64,000 nt of DNA from Kitasatospora purpeofusca (GCF_000718025.1 NZ_JODS01000022.1:164810-228809), one strand, 5' to 3'; shown: positions 42,218 through 50,731, counted from the first letter of the stretch. The notes: generated by a model from the sequence alone, not told the origin. A program made the numbers and translations.

Positions 42218-43111
42218 ATGACGGAGCAGACCGCCGCCACCACCGGGAAACCGCGGAAGGCGGCGGGCGAGCGCAACCAGTCCTCCTCGCTGCGCCGCGC
42301 ACTGTCCGTCCTCGGCTACGTCCGCGACCACGGCGACGGGCGCGGCGTTCCGCTCGCCCAGCTCGCCGAGGCGCTCGACCTCAACAAGTCGACCGTGCTG
42401 CGGCTGACCGGCCCGCTGCTCGACGAGCACCTGCTCGACCGCGACCGGGAGACCGGCTGGTTCCGGCTCGGCCACGGCTCGCTCCGGCTCGGCCAGGCCT
42501 ACCTCTCCACCCTCGACCTGCGCAGCGTCGCCGCCGAGCACCTGCGCCGCCTCCAGCGCGAGGCCGGCGAGACCGTCCACCTCACCGTCTGGCAGGCGCC
42601 CGGCATCGTCTACCTGGACAAGGTCGAGGACGAGACCAACGTCCGGATGGCCTCCCGGGTCGGCAGCCGGGCCCCTGCCTACTGCACCGCCACCGGAAAG
42701 GCGATCCTGGCCTGGCTCCCCGAGGAGGCCGTCACCGAGGTGGTCGCGGCCGGGCTGCGCCCGGTCACCGCCTGGACCATCTCCGACGAGCCCCGCCTGC
42801 GTGCCGACCTCGCCCGCATCCGCGCCCGCGGCTACTCCATCGACGACCGCGAGAACGAGCCCGAGGTCCGCTGCGTCGCCGCCCCGATCTTCGACCACAC
42901 CGGCGAGGTCACCGCCGCCCTCTCGGTCTCCGGCCTCACCTCCCGGATGACCGCCGCCCGGGTCCGCTCGCTCGGCCCGGTGGTCGCCCAGGTCGGTCTG
43001 CGGATCTCCCGCGGGTACCGGGCCCGTTCGACCGTGGAGCGCCAGGCCCGGGTTGCACGGACTCTCCCCGCTGAAAGCGGGACGTGCTCTGGTAGCACCG
43101 CTGACGCCTGA
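42218..43111 (+). CDS. IclR-family transcriptional regulator with repeat-derived C-terminus
   Basis: A 297-residue protein. The winged helix-turn-helix (about 25-90) has SSSLRRALSVLGYVRDHGDG and LAEALDLNKSTVLRLTGPLL; the ligand domain (about 100-265) has VHLTVWQAPGIVYLDKVEDE, SRAPAYCTATGKAILAWLPE and the terminal AALSVSGLTSRM. The normal end of the family would be near residue 267. The last about 30 residues (from RARSTVERQARVARTL on) are translated from copy B of the dispersed repeat, whose first base is at about 43014. It should repress or activate the divergent sugar ABC operon. ATG 42218 has GAGAGGGG upstream. Confidence 0.9.
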   Translation: MTEQTAATTGKPRKAAGERNQSSSLRRALSVLGYVRDHGDGRGVPLAQLAEALDLNKSTVLRLTGPLLDEHLLDRDRETGWFRLGHGSLRLGQAYLSTLDLRSVAAEHLRRLQREAGETVHLTVWQAPGIVYLDKVEDETNVRMASRVGSRAPAYCTATGKAILAWLPEEAVTEVVAAGLRPVTAWTISDEPRLRADLARIRARGYSIDDRENEPEVRCVAAPIFDHTGEVTAALSVSGLTSRMTAARVRSLGPVVAQVGLRISRGYRARSTVERQARVARTLPAESGTCSGSTADA

Positions 43112-43150
43112 CGAGAGATCATTCCCTCGCGACAGGAAGAACAGTACCAG
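43014..43150 (+). repeat. Dispersed hairpin repeat, copy B
   Basis: Begins ggtaccgggcccgttcgacc and continues through tggagcgccaggcccgggtt, a hairpin cccgct-gaa-agcggg (43067-43081), the gtgct/agcac hairpin and gacgcctgac, then a variable segment and ccctcgcgacaggaagaac. It contains the 3' end of the IclR reading frame and ends 36 bp before the next gene's start. Confidence 0.88.
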
Positions 43151-43186
43151 TCCGGAACACCCGCCCGAATCGCAGGAGAACCACCC

Positions 43187-44047
43187 ATGTCCGTCACCAC
43201 CCCGGCCGAGACCGTCGAGTACGCCCCCGGCCGGTTCCTGGACGTCCACCGCCCGCCGGCCGGCCCCGCCGGGCCCCGGCCCGTGCTCCTCCTCTGGCAC
43301 GGGAAGGCCCCCGACTCCCGGTTCGAACTCGCCCCGCTGGCCCGGGAGGCGGCCGGGCACGGCCTGCTGGTGCTCACCCCGGACTGGCGCTCCGACGCGG
43401 AGGACAGCGGCCGCGCCGACCTGCTGGCCTCGCTGGAGTACACCCACCGGCACGCCGCCGACCACGGCGGCGACCCCGCGCTCGGCCTGGTCCTGGCCGG
43501 CTGGTCGATGTCCGGCCGGGAGGCGATAGCCGTCGCCACCCGGCGCGACCTCCCCGAGGACCGCCGCCCCACCGCGGCCGTCGGGATCGCCTCCAGCTAC
43601 GCCCGCCCGGCGGTCACCACCGGCGAGGCACCCCTCACCGCCCTCGCCGACCGCCCCTCCCCCGTCCCGCTGTTCCTGGTCCACGGCACCGGGGACGACC
43701 TCGTCCCGGCCGACACCACCCGGGCCCTGGACACCGCCCTGCTGACGCCGGCGGCCGAGTTCCTCCAGCTCGACACCGACCACGCCGGGGTCGTCCTGAC
43801 CGAGTACGACCCGGCCCTCGGACACTGCGTCGCCGGTACCGGGCCCGTTCGACCGTGGAGCGCCAGGCCCGGGTTGCACGGACTCTCCCCGCTGAAAGCG
43901 GGACGTGCTCTGGTAGCACCGCTGACGCCTGACAGGGGATTCTGTTCGTTTCCCTCGCGACAGGAAGAACACTACCAGGTCGGAGCGGATGCGCCGGACC
44001 ACGAACGGCCGCCGTCGCCGAACCGCCGCGCCGTCACAGCTTCATAA
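43187..44047 (+). CDS. Alpha/beta hydrolase (dienelactone-hydrolase-like) with rewritten C-terminus
   Basis: A 286-residue frame. Residues 1-215 are a normal small alpha/beta hydrolase: LLLWHGKAPDSRFELAPLAR, VLAGWSMSGREAIAVA with the nucleophile Ser, LFLVHGTGDDLVP with the acid Asp, and DTDHAGVVLTEYDPAL with the His. After GHCVAG the frame enters copy C of the dispersed repeat, and the last about 65 residues (GPVRPWSARPGLHGLSPLKA onward) come from repeat sequence. The final helix normally following in this family is missing, so stability may be reduced although all catalytic residues remain. AGGAGA precedes ATG 43187. Confidence 0.8.
   Translation: MSVTTPAETVEYAPGRFLDVHRPPAGPAGPRPVLLLWHGKAPDSRFELAPLAREAAGHGLLVLTPDWRSDAEDSGRADLLASLEYTHRHAADHGGDPALGLVLAGWSMSGREAIAVATRRDLPEDRRPTAAVGIASSYARPAVTTGEAPLTALADRPSPVPLFLVHGTGDDLVPADTTRALDTALLTPAAEFLQLDTDHAGVVLTEYDPALGHCVAGTGPVRPWSARPGLHGLSPLKAGRALVAPLTPDRGFCSFPSRQEEHYQVGADAPDHERPPSPNRRAVTAS
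43835..44003 (+). repeat. Dispersed hairpin repeat, copy C
   Basis: Nearly identical to copy D over about 165 bp, from ggtaccgggcccgttcgacc to ctaccaggtc and beyond (weakening to an accacg end). It lies inside the 3' part of the hydrolase frame and ends about 90 bp before the S33 hydrolase. The hairpins are the same as in copy B. Confidence 0.9.
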
Positions 44048-44073
44048 CGTCATGCCAGCTGAGTGGCTGTGAC
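44033..44073 (+). promoter_or_regulatory. Inverted repeat upstream of S33 hydrolase gene
   Basis: gtcacagc (44033-44040) and gctgtgac (44066-44073) form an 8-bp inverted repeat around an AT-richer core (ttcataacgtcatgccag), just before the secreted hydrolase start. It is a possible operator or promoter; no regulator is assigned. Confidence 0.4.
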
Positions 44074-44090
44074 ATTGCACATATCACATC

Positions 44091-45758
44091 ATGCTCACCA
44101 TGAGAAAAGTCATCACCTTACTGTCCGCCGCCACCGCCATCGCCGTCCTCGGCGGCGCCGCCGCCGTCGGCGTCGAGCCCGGGGCCGACGGGCTCGACGA
44201 CCGGAGCGTGCTGTCCGACACCGGGCAGGGCACCCTGGCCTGGAGCTCCTGCGAGGACCCGGCCGCACCGACGCTCCAGTGCGCGATGCTCGACGTCCCG
44301 GTGGACTACTCCGACCCGCGCGGCCGCAAGATCAGGATCAAGCTGAACCGGCTCCCGGCCACCGCGCCCAAGGACAAGCGCCAGGGCCCGATCCTGCTCA
44401 ACCCCGGCGGCCCGGGGAACTCCGGCCTCTGGATGCCCGCCTTCATCTCCGGACAGATCCCGGCCGACGTCGCCTCCACCTACGACTGGATCGGCTTCGA
44501 CCCGCGCGGCACCAACGGCAGCGAGCCCCATGTCGTCTGCGACCCCGACTACTTCGACGCCGAACGCCCCGACTACCAGCCGGACCAGGGCACCGCGAAG
44601 GCCTGGCTGAAGAAGGCCGCCGGCTACGCCTCCGACTGCGCGGCCGACTGGTCCTGGCTGCTCCCCCACATGACCACCGTCGACAACGCCCGCGACATGG
44701 ACAGCATCCGGCGCGCACTCGGCGAGCCGAAGATCAACTTCTACGGCGGCTCCTGGGGCACCTCGCTCGGCTCCACCTACGGACAGCTGTTCCCGTCCCG
44801 GGTGCGCCGGATGGTGCTCGACAGCATCGTCGGCCCGACCACCACCTGGTACGAGCACAACAAGCTCCAGGACAAGGAGCACCAGCGCCGCTTCGAGGCG
44901 TTCACCGCCTGGACCGCCAAGGCCGACTCCGTCTACCACCTCGGCACCGACCCCGCCGACATCCAGCGCGCCTACGACCAGGTCGAGGCCGCCCTTCGGA
45001 CCGACCCGCTGGACGCCGCCCCGGCGGTCGGGAAGATCGGACCGGCCGAGTTCGAGGACACCTTCTACGGCGGCGGCTACAACTTCCTCCGCTGGCCCCG
45101 GATGGCCACCGTGCTCTCCGCGTACGTCACCCAGCACGACACCCGGCCGCTCGCCATCGCCTACAACCGCTACGCGGCCCCCGGCGCCGACGACGGCTCC
45201 TTCCCCGCGTACAACGCGGTCCAGTGCACCGAGAACGCCTGGCCGCGCGACTGGGAGTACTGGAAGAAGGACCAGGCCGAGGTCGACGCGGTCGCGCCCT
45301 TCTACACCTACAACAACATGTGGTACAACGCCGCCTGTATGTTCTGGCCGTACGAGGGCAACCGGGCCGGCCGGCTGAAGATCACCGGCAAGGGCCTGCC
45401 GCCCGTGCTGCTGTTCCAGTCCACCGAGGACGGCGCCACCCCCTACGAGGGCGGGCTCGCCATGCGCGACGCGCTGCCCAGCGCCAAGCTCGTCGTCCAG
45501 GACGGCGGCAGCTTCCACGAGATCCTGTTCCACGGCAACGCGTGCCTGGACGACACCTTCACCGCCTACCTCCGCGACGGCAGCCTGCCCGGCGGCAAGG
45601 GCCGGATCGCCAAGACCTGCGCCCCCGGCGCCGAGCCCGCCCCGGTCTTCGTGACCCCGCCCCCGGCCGCCAAGTCCCTGACCGGGGCGGCCGGTTCGCC
45701 CGACGCCGCCCCGCTCTCCCCGACCGACCCCGAGGCCGTCCGGGGCGTGCTCCGCTGA
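44091..45758 (+). CDS. Secreted S33-type alpha/beta hydrolase (tripeptidyl aminopeptidase-like)
   Basis: A 555-residue secreted protein of the SlpD/tripeptidyl-aminopeptidase group. A signal peptide (about 1-25) leads to the alpha/beta hydrolase core: LLNPGGPGNSGLW oxyanion region, GFDPRGTNGSEPHVVCD, nucleophile in FYGGSWGTSLGSTYGQLFP, and a C-terminal domain with LLFQSTEDGATPYEGG (Asp) and VVQDGGSFHEILFHGNAC (His). It should release N-terminal peptides outside the cell. The start is either ATG 44091 or ATG 44100; neither has a clear ribosome site, so the transcript may start close to the codon. Several Cys pairs suit secretion. Confidence 0.9.
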   Translation: MLTMRKVITLLSAATAIAVLGGAAAVGVEPGADGLDDRSVLSDTGQGTLAWSSCEDPAAPTLQCAMLDVPVDYSDPRGRKIRIKLNRLPATAPKDKRQGPILLNPGGPGNSGLWMPAFISGQIPADVASTYDWIGFDPRGTNGSEPHVVCDPDYFDAERPDYQPDQGTAKAWLKKAAGYASDCAADWSWLLPHMTTVDNARDMDSIRRALGEPKINFYGGSWGTSLGSTYGQLFPSRVRRMVLDSIVGPTTTWYEHNKLQDKEHQRRFEAFTAWTAKADSVYHLGTDPADIQRAYDQVEAALRTDPLDAAPAVGKIGPAEFEDTFYGGGYNFLRWPRMATVLSAYVTQHDTRPLAIAYNRYAAPGADDGSFPAYNAVQCTENAWPRDWEYWKKDQAEVDAVAPFYTYNNMWYNAACMFWPYEGNRAGRLKITGKGLPPVLLFQSTEDGATPYEGGLAMRDALPSAKLVVQDGGSFHEILFHGNACLDDTFTAYLRDGSLPGGKGRIAKTCAPGAEPAPVFVTPPPAAKSLTGAAGSPDAAPLSPTDPEAVRGVLR

Positions 45759-45792
45759 CGGCGCGCCGAACGGGCGCACTATGACGGAAACG

Positions 45793-45832
45793 CGAACGGG
45801 CCCGGTACCTGGGAAGGTACCGGGCCCGTTCG
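45793..45832. terminator. 17-bp hairpin after S33 hydrolase, merging into repeat copy D
   Basis: A perfect 17-bp inverted repeat with loop tgggaa. The right arm (45816-45832) is also the first 17 bases of repeat copy D, and the same right-arm sequence starts copies B and C, which lack the left arm. Confidence 0.75.
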
Positions 45833-45983
45833 ACCATGGAGCGCCAGGCCCGGGTTGCACGGACTCTCCCCGCTGAAAGCGGGACGTGCTCTGGTAGCAC
45901 CGCTGACGCCTGACGGGGGATTCTGTTCGTTTCCCTCGCGACAGGAAGAACACTACCAGGTCAGAACGGGTGTCCGAACCACG
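45816..45983 (+). repeat. Dispersed hairpin repeat, copy D
   Basis: Almost the same as copy C, differing by scattered substitutions (for example ccatgg for ccgtgg near the start). It lies between the S33 hydrolase and the stop codon of the caspase-GHKL gene. It carries the cccgct-gaa-agcggg and gtgct-ctggt-agcac hairpins and the gttcgtttccctcgcgacag...gaagaac foldback. Confidence 0.9.
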
Positions 45984-46006
45984 GGGAAAGGGCGGGTGAC
46001 TGCGGG

Positions 46007-49000
46007 TCACTCGTAGACGACGTCGCCGGCGAGCGTGAAGCCGAGGTCCTGGAGGCGGCGGGCGACGTCGGCCGGGGAGTGGCGCTCACCGCTCAACCGA
46101 AGCACGTCGGCCAGGGACAACGGCCGGTCGGGAACAGACCAGAGGTCGTTACTGGTCAGGTTGAAGGACTCGGCACCGTGTGACGCCGCCATGCCCGGCG
46201 GAAGCGGATGGCCAAGCACGGCCAACCGCGCCGCGACCTCGCTCGGCGGCACCTCCAGATCACGAGCAGCAGCGAGGACATGCCAGATCCCCGCCGGTTC
46301 GTCCGGCTTCAGCCATGGCGCCTGACCGTCCCGCCGTTCACTGAGCATCAGCAGGTCCTCGGAATCCACGGCATCGGGCAGCCCGACGCCCTCCGGCAGA
46401 CAGTGGCCGAAGCTCGCCAGTCGGGCCGCGACCTCGGCCGGTGAACAGTCCAGCCTGCTCGCGGCCCGGAGGACGTGCCCCAGCGGCACCGCCTCGTCGG
46501 GCAGCAGCCACGGCCCGCGCCAGTCGAGGTCGGCGCTGAGGACCAGTCGGTCGTCCGAGAGCACCCGGTCCGGCACTGCGGCGCCCTCCGACAGGGGATG
46601 CCCGAGCAGTGCCAGCCGCTCGGCCACCGCCGCCGGTGACCACTCCAACTCGACCGCGCACCAGAGGACATGGCCCATCGGCGCCAAGGCACCGAGCGAG
46701 TTCAGCTCGTAGTCGTGCTCGTCGTCCTCGTAGCCGTTGAGCAGGAGGAGGTCGTCATCGTCCAGGACCGACGGAATCCGCACACCGTCCGCCACTCGGT
46801 GGCCGAGCTCCCGCAGCCTGGCCACGACGTCCGCCGGTGCCCGATTGAGTTCGGAGGCGACCGCGAGCACGTGCCAGGCCGTGACTGCCTCACCGGTGTC
46901 CAGCCACGGCCCTTCCGGCGCGAGATAGCGACTCAGCAGCATGTAGTCGTCGTCCTCGACGGTGTCCGGCACCACCGTTCCCTCGAAGGGGTGTCCAAGT
47001 GCGGCCAGACCGTCGACCACCTCCTGCGGCCGACGGCTCGTGGCCTCTGCCACGACCAGCACCTTCCAGAGCGGCACGGGTGCCCCGGGCGACAGCCATC
47101 TCGGGTCCTGCCCCGACTCGGGCACGAGCAGGCTCTCGGCACCGGGAGGCAGCGGGAGGACCAGGTGGTCGGTCCGACCGACGTCAAGCGCTTCGAGCCG
47201 TCCGACGACGGCCTCCGGCGACCATTTCAACTGCTTGGCGGCGAAAAGGACATGCCCGAGCGGCACCGGCTCGGCGGCATCGAGCCAGGGGGGCCGTCCG
47301 TTGACGCGGCGGCTCAGCAGCGCGAGGTCGTCGTCAAGAACCTCGTCCGGCACCGACTGGCCCTCCCTCAGGGAGTACCCCAGCTCGGCGAACCTGGCGG
47401 CCACCTCGGCGGGGTCGCGGCTCGCCCACCGGGCGACCGAGAGCACGTGCCCCAGCGGCACCGGTTCCGCCGGATCCATCCAGTCGGCGGTCCGCAGGCT
47501 CCAGGACCGATCCTCACGGGGTTCCGGGAGACTCCACCGCAGGAGACCCTCGTCGGTGGGCCTGGCAACCACTGGCACGTTCCCGCCCGCCACGGTCACC
47601 CCGGAGACACCACCGGCGGCGGCCCAGCAGAGCGTCCGCCAGTTCATCAGGGGCTCCGGCATCCCGGGCCTGTCAATGACCAGGGCCGGCACCACCGGCT
47701 GCTGTCCGCTGTCCCCCCACAGACGGGAGTCCGAGGGGAAGCAGCCGAGGACGGTGATGTCCACCTCGTTCCCGCCCACGAGCCACGGCCGGTACCTCCC
47801 GGCAACCGCCGCTTCGAGAACGGCGTCGGCGAGAACCGGGTGATGGTCGACCAACGCGGACAGCCACTGGCGGTCGAGCATCGTGCAGCCCTCGCGCAGC
47901 AGCGCTGGGATCTGCTCGTGCAGCAACCGGAGCGCATGGGCCCGGTCGTAGCCCAGGGTCCGGGTACGGTCGACGGTCAGCCTGGGCGCCTGCGTACCGC
48001 TGAGGTCGATCACGGCCCCGTAGAACCGCAGGCCCGCCCAGAGGCCGTCGGCCAGGACGGCTCCCCAGGAACCGGTCCACCACACGTCGGCCCGGTCCGT
48101 GGCGGCCACCCGCGCGCCCTTCGCCCGCACGGCCTTGTCGCCGTAGGGGTCCTCCGCGCCCAGCGGCGCGAACGGCGACAGCACCCCCGCCGCCCACTCC
48201 AGCCGCTCCCCCGAGTCCTCCGCCGTCACGTTGTAGGGCGCGATCCACAGCAGCCGCCCCAGCAGATCCGTGCACGACGGCGCCGTCCCCGGGTTCCGCA
48301 GGTGCAGCCGGACCACCGTCCCCGCATCGTGCCCCCGGCCCAGATTGCGGATGCGGAAGACCGAGCCCGGGCCCGCGATGTCCACCTGGAGGCGGTCGCC
48401 GGGGTGGCCGTCGCGGTCCAGGCGGCAGGTGGTGACGGAGATGTCGTCGGCCATCATGAAGTAGCTCAGCACCCCGATGCCGAAACGGCTGTTCGGGTGG
48501 AACTCAATACCTTCGGCCCGCCAGGCCGCCTGCTCGTCGAGGAACTCGGGCAGGTCGGCGAAGCGCATGCCCGCGTACGAGAACACCTCGCGCAGTTCGC
48601 GCTCGCCCATGCCGATGCCGTTGTCCCGGCACTCCAGGTAGGCCTGGCCGCGCTCGTCCACGCCCCGGCGGAAGTCGATCCGGCCCGTCCACGCGGGCAC
48701 GTGCGGGTCGCGGCGGCGGAGGTAGGTGGTGCGGGCGTCCCGGTAGCGGCAGGCGTCGAGCGCGTTCTGGTACAGCTCGCGGATCGCCAGCGCCTGGTCG
48801 CCGTAGAGCTGCTCCCCCATCAGGAGTTCCTGGATCCGGTCGTCCGCGAGCCGGAACCGCAGGTCGGTGGACTCGTAGATGGGCCGGCCCCGCTCGTCCG
48901 CGGCGGCGTGGACCTGGTCGGCGGTCGCGTGGACGGGCAGGTCCTGGAGCGGGGCGAGCTGGGGGTCGGTTCCGGCGTGGAGGTCGATCGCGCCCAGCAG

Positions 49001-50731
49001 GGTGTCCAGCCCGGCGGCGTGCTGGCGGAGCGCCAGGCCGACCGCCGGGTGGTGGCAGGCGGCGGTGAGCACCCTGGTCCGGCCGCGCGGGTCCCAACGC
49101 GCGCCCTGGATCGTCCCGTGCAGTTCGGCGAGGTCGACCGCGTACGAGATGCCCAGGTGCTCGACCACGACGTCCGGCAGTCGCAGCGGGTCGACGGCCA
49201 GCTGGTGCGCGACCGCGAGCAGCGCGCCGAGCAGTTCCTCACGGACGTACTGCTCCGCCTCGGTGGCGCCGGCCAGTTGGCGGACCGGGCGGCTCGCGGT
49301 GGTGTCGTAGGAGGTCCGGAGCGAGCGCAGCAGGCTCGGGAGGGCGTCCAGGGCGAACAGTTCGGCGACCAGGTCCCGGTCACCGGGTGCCGTGAGGTGC
49401 TCGGTGAGCGCGGCGACAGGTCCGCGCAGGGCGGTCAGGACGTTCTCGTGGTGGCCGCCCGGCTTGCCCGCCAGCCACTGGCGGAACAGCCACCAGGCGA
49501 TGCCCGCCGCCCCCGCCCGGTCCCCGCAGCGCTCGGCCTGGGCGGCGCGCCGGACCAGCCGCGCGCGGCCCGTGACGAACTGCTCGTAGCCGGCCCGGAG
49601 CGGGGCAGGGGAGGCGACCGGTGCCAGGTCGGTGGGCCCGACGGACAGTGCCTCGACCGCGACCCGGTTCGCGCAGGCCACGTGGACGAAGGGCGCGGCC
49701 ACCAGCAGCGCCGCCTCGGCCGGGGCGAGCGCCAGCTTCTCGGCGTTGAGGACCTTCGACAGCAGCCAGCCCAACCGGCCGGACATCCGCTCGGCGAGGT
49801 CGGTCAGCCGCCACGGGTCCTCGGCCAGGGCCCGTTCGTCGACGGCCGCGAGCGGGGCGAGCCGCTCGACCAGGGCGGTCACGGCCGTGTGCATCGCCTC
49901 GGCGCCAGGGCCGTCGGCCACCTGCCGCCAGGCCGGGTGCTCCCGGGCCCGGACCACCCAGGGGTGCTCCCCCGCCGCGCCGACGGGCTCACGGTCCGGC
50001 CGCTCGAACAGGACGAAGCCGTCGAGCCCGCCCTCGGCGCGGACCCTGACCTGCTGGCGCGGGCACTCGTGTTCGCCGGTGAGCGCGTCCACGGCCGTCT
50101 GCAGCTGCTCCTGGAGGTCGGCGAGGGTGCGCGGGCCGGTCTCGCTCGCCACCACGGTGCTGAGCGCCCGCGAGAAGAGGCTGAACGTGGTCCCGCCCGC
50201 CGTGGCGTAGCGGGCGCGTTCGCCGGGCGAACAGGCGTAGACGTGGCAGTAGTGCCGCTTCCCGACCCGGCGGACCTGCGCCTCGGACCAGCCGACGGCG
50301 TTGCTCGGCGCCATCTCCCGCATGACGATGCCCTCGCGGCAGGCGTCGACGAGGACGGCCACATCGCCGGCCAGGCTCTGTTCGACGTAGGGGGCGAAGT
50401 CGAGCGCCAGGCACTTGCCGCGGAAGTCCCGGGCGCTGGTGAGCGCCCCCTTGGGGACCAGGTAGTCGGTGCCGTCGTGGTGGATGCCGTGGCCGCTGAG
50501 GTAGACCAGCAGCGTCTGACCGGCAGCGGCCTGCTGGAAGAAGGTCTCGACGGCGGCGTCGATGCCCTCCCGGTCCGTCTCGTCCGGCTCGTGGACGACC
50601 ACCTCGTAGCCGGCCGAGGACAGCGCCTCCTCCAGCTCGGCGAGGTCGTCCCGGACGAACGGGAGGTCGGTGATGTGCTCGTCGCGGTACTTCGGCACGC
50701 CGATCAGCAGTGCCCGGAAGGATCCCTTCAT
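46007..50731 (-). CDS. Caspase / GHKL (Hsp90-like) ATPase / tandem-repeat conflict protein
   Basis: A 1574-residue protein. Residues 1-230 are a caspase-like (C14) domain with H81 in YLSGHGIHHDG and C131 in LVDACREG, so the dyad is intact. A helical region of unknown type spans about 255-610. A GHKL ATP-binding domain follows (about 620-815): IRELYQNALDACRYRD (N-box Glu/Asn), ECRDNGIGMGE (G1) and SRFGIGVLSYF (G2), as in Hsp90/HtpG N-domains; the HtpG middle and C-terminal domains are absent. From about 1090 on there are seven full and one half copies of a ~65-residue unit of pattern PLGHVLxAAxxLxxSPAEVAARLAxLGH...LPxxVxxDDxxLLS, likely winged-helix modules. In family terms this fits NTP-dependent conflict/self-destruction proteins; the trigger and targets are unknown. 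It appears to be encoded alone. Confidence 0.88.
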   Translation of the reverse strand: MKGSFRALLIGVPKYRDEHITDLPFVRDDLAELEEALSSAGYEVVVHEPDETDREGIDAAVETFFQQAAAGQTLLVYLSGHGIHHDGTDYLVPKGALTSARDFRGKCLALDFAPYVEQSLAGDVAVLVDACREGIVMREMAPSNAVGWSEAQVRRVGKRHYCHVYACSPGERARYATAGGTTFSLFSRALSTVVASETGPRTLADLQEQLQTAVDALTGEHECPRQQVRVRAEGGLDGFVLFERPDREPVGAAGEHPWVVRAREHPAWRQVADGPGAEAMHTAVTALVERLAPLAAVDERALAEDPWRLTDLAERMSGRLGWLLSKVLNAEKLALAPAEAALLVAAPFVHVACANRVAVEALSVGPTDLAPVASPAPLRAGYEQFVTGRARLVRRAAQAERCGDRAGAAGIAWWLFRQWLAGKPGGHHENVLTALRGPVAALTEHLTAPGDRDLVAELFALDALPSLLRSLRTSYDTTASRPVRQLAGATEAEQYVREELLGALLAVAHQLAVDPLRLPDVVVEHLGISYAVDLAELHGTIQGARWDPRGRTRVLTAACHHPAVGLALRQHAAGLDTLLGAIDLHAGTDPQLAPLQDLPVHATADQVHAAADERGRPIYESTDLRFRLADDRIQELLMGEQLYGDQALAIRELYQNALDACRYRDARTTYLRRRDPHVPAWTGRIDFRRGVDERGQAYLECRDNGIGMGERELREVFSYAGMRFADLPEFLDEQAAWRAEGIEFHPNSRFGIGVLSYFMMADDISVTTCRLDRDGHPGDRLQVDIAGPGSVFRIRNLGRGHDAGTVVRLHLRNPGTAPSCTDLLGRLLWIAPYNVTAEDSGERLEWAAGVLSPFAPLGAEDPYGDKAVRAKGARVAATDRADVWWTGSWGAVLADGLWAGLRFYGAVIDLSGTQAPRLTVDRTRTLGYDRAHALRLLHEQIPALLREGCTMLDRQWLSALVDHHPVLADAVLEAAVAGRYRPWLVGGNEVDITVLGCFPSDSRLWGDSGQQPVVPALVIDRPGMPEPLMNWRTLCWAAAGGVSGVTVAGGNVPVVARPTDEGLLRWSLPEPREDRSWSLRTADWMDPAEPVPLGHVLSVARWASRDPAEVAARFAELGYSLREGQSVPDEVLDDDLALLSRRVNGRPPWLDAAEPVPLGHVLFAAKQLKWSPEAVVGRLEALDVGRTDHLVLPLPPGAESLLVPESGQDPRWLSPGAPVPLWKVLVVAEATSRRPQEVVDGLAALGHPFEGTVVPDTVEDDDYMLLSRYLAPEGPWLDTGEAVTAWHVLAVASELNRAPADVVARLRELGHRVADGVRIPSVLDDDDLLLLNGYEDDEHDYELNSLGALAPMGHVLWCAVELEWSPAAVAERLALLGHPLSEGAAVPDRVLSDDRLVLSADLDWRGPWLLPDEAVPLGHVLRAASRLDCSPAEVAARLASFGHCLPEGVGLPDAVDSEDLLMLSERRDGQAPWLKPDEPAGIWHVLAAARDLEVPPSEVAARLAVLGHPLPPGMAASHGAESFNLTSNDLWSVPDRPLSLADVLRLSGERHSPADVARRLQDLGFTLAGDVVYE

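Noticed and set aside
44068..44088. CRP-like site TGTGA...TCACA before the S33 hydrolase
   Set aside because: The two halves are separated by 11 nt instead of 6, so it does not match the CRP consensus.
43014..45983. Repeats B, C and D as long direct repeats of a composite transposon carrying the two hydrolases
   Set aside because: No transposase or target duplication was found around the unit, and copy A stands alone, so independent insertions explain the pattern better.
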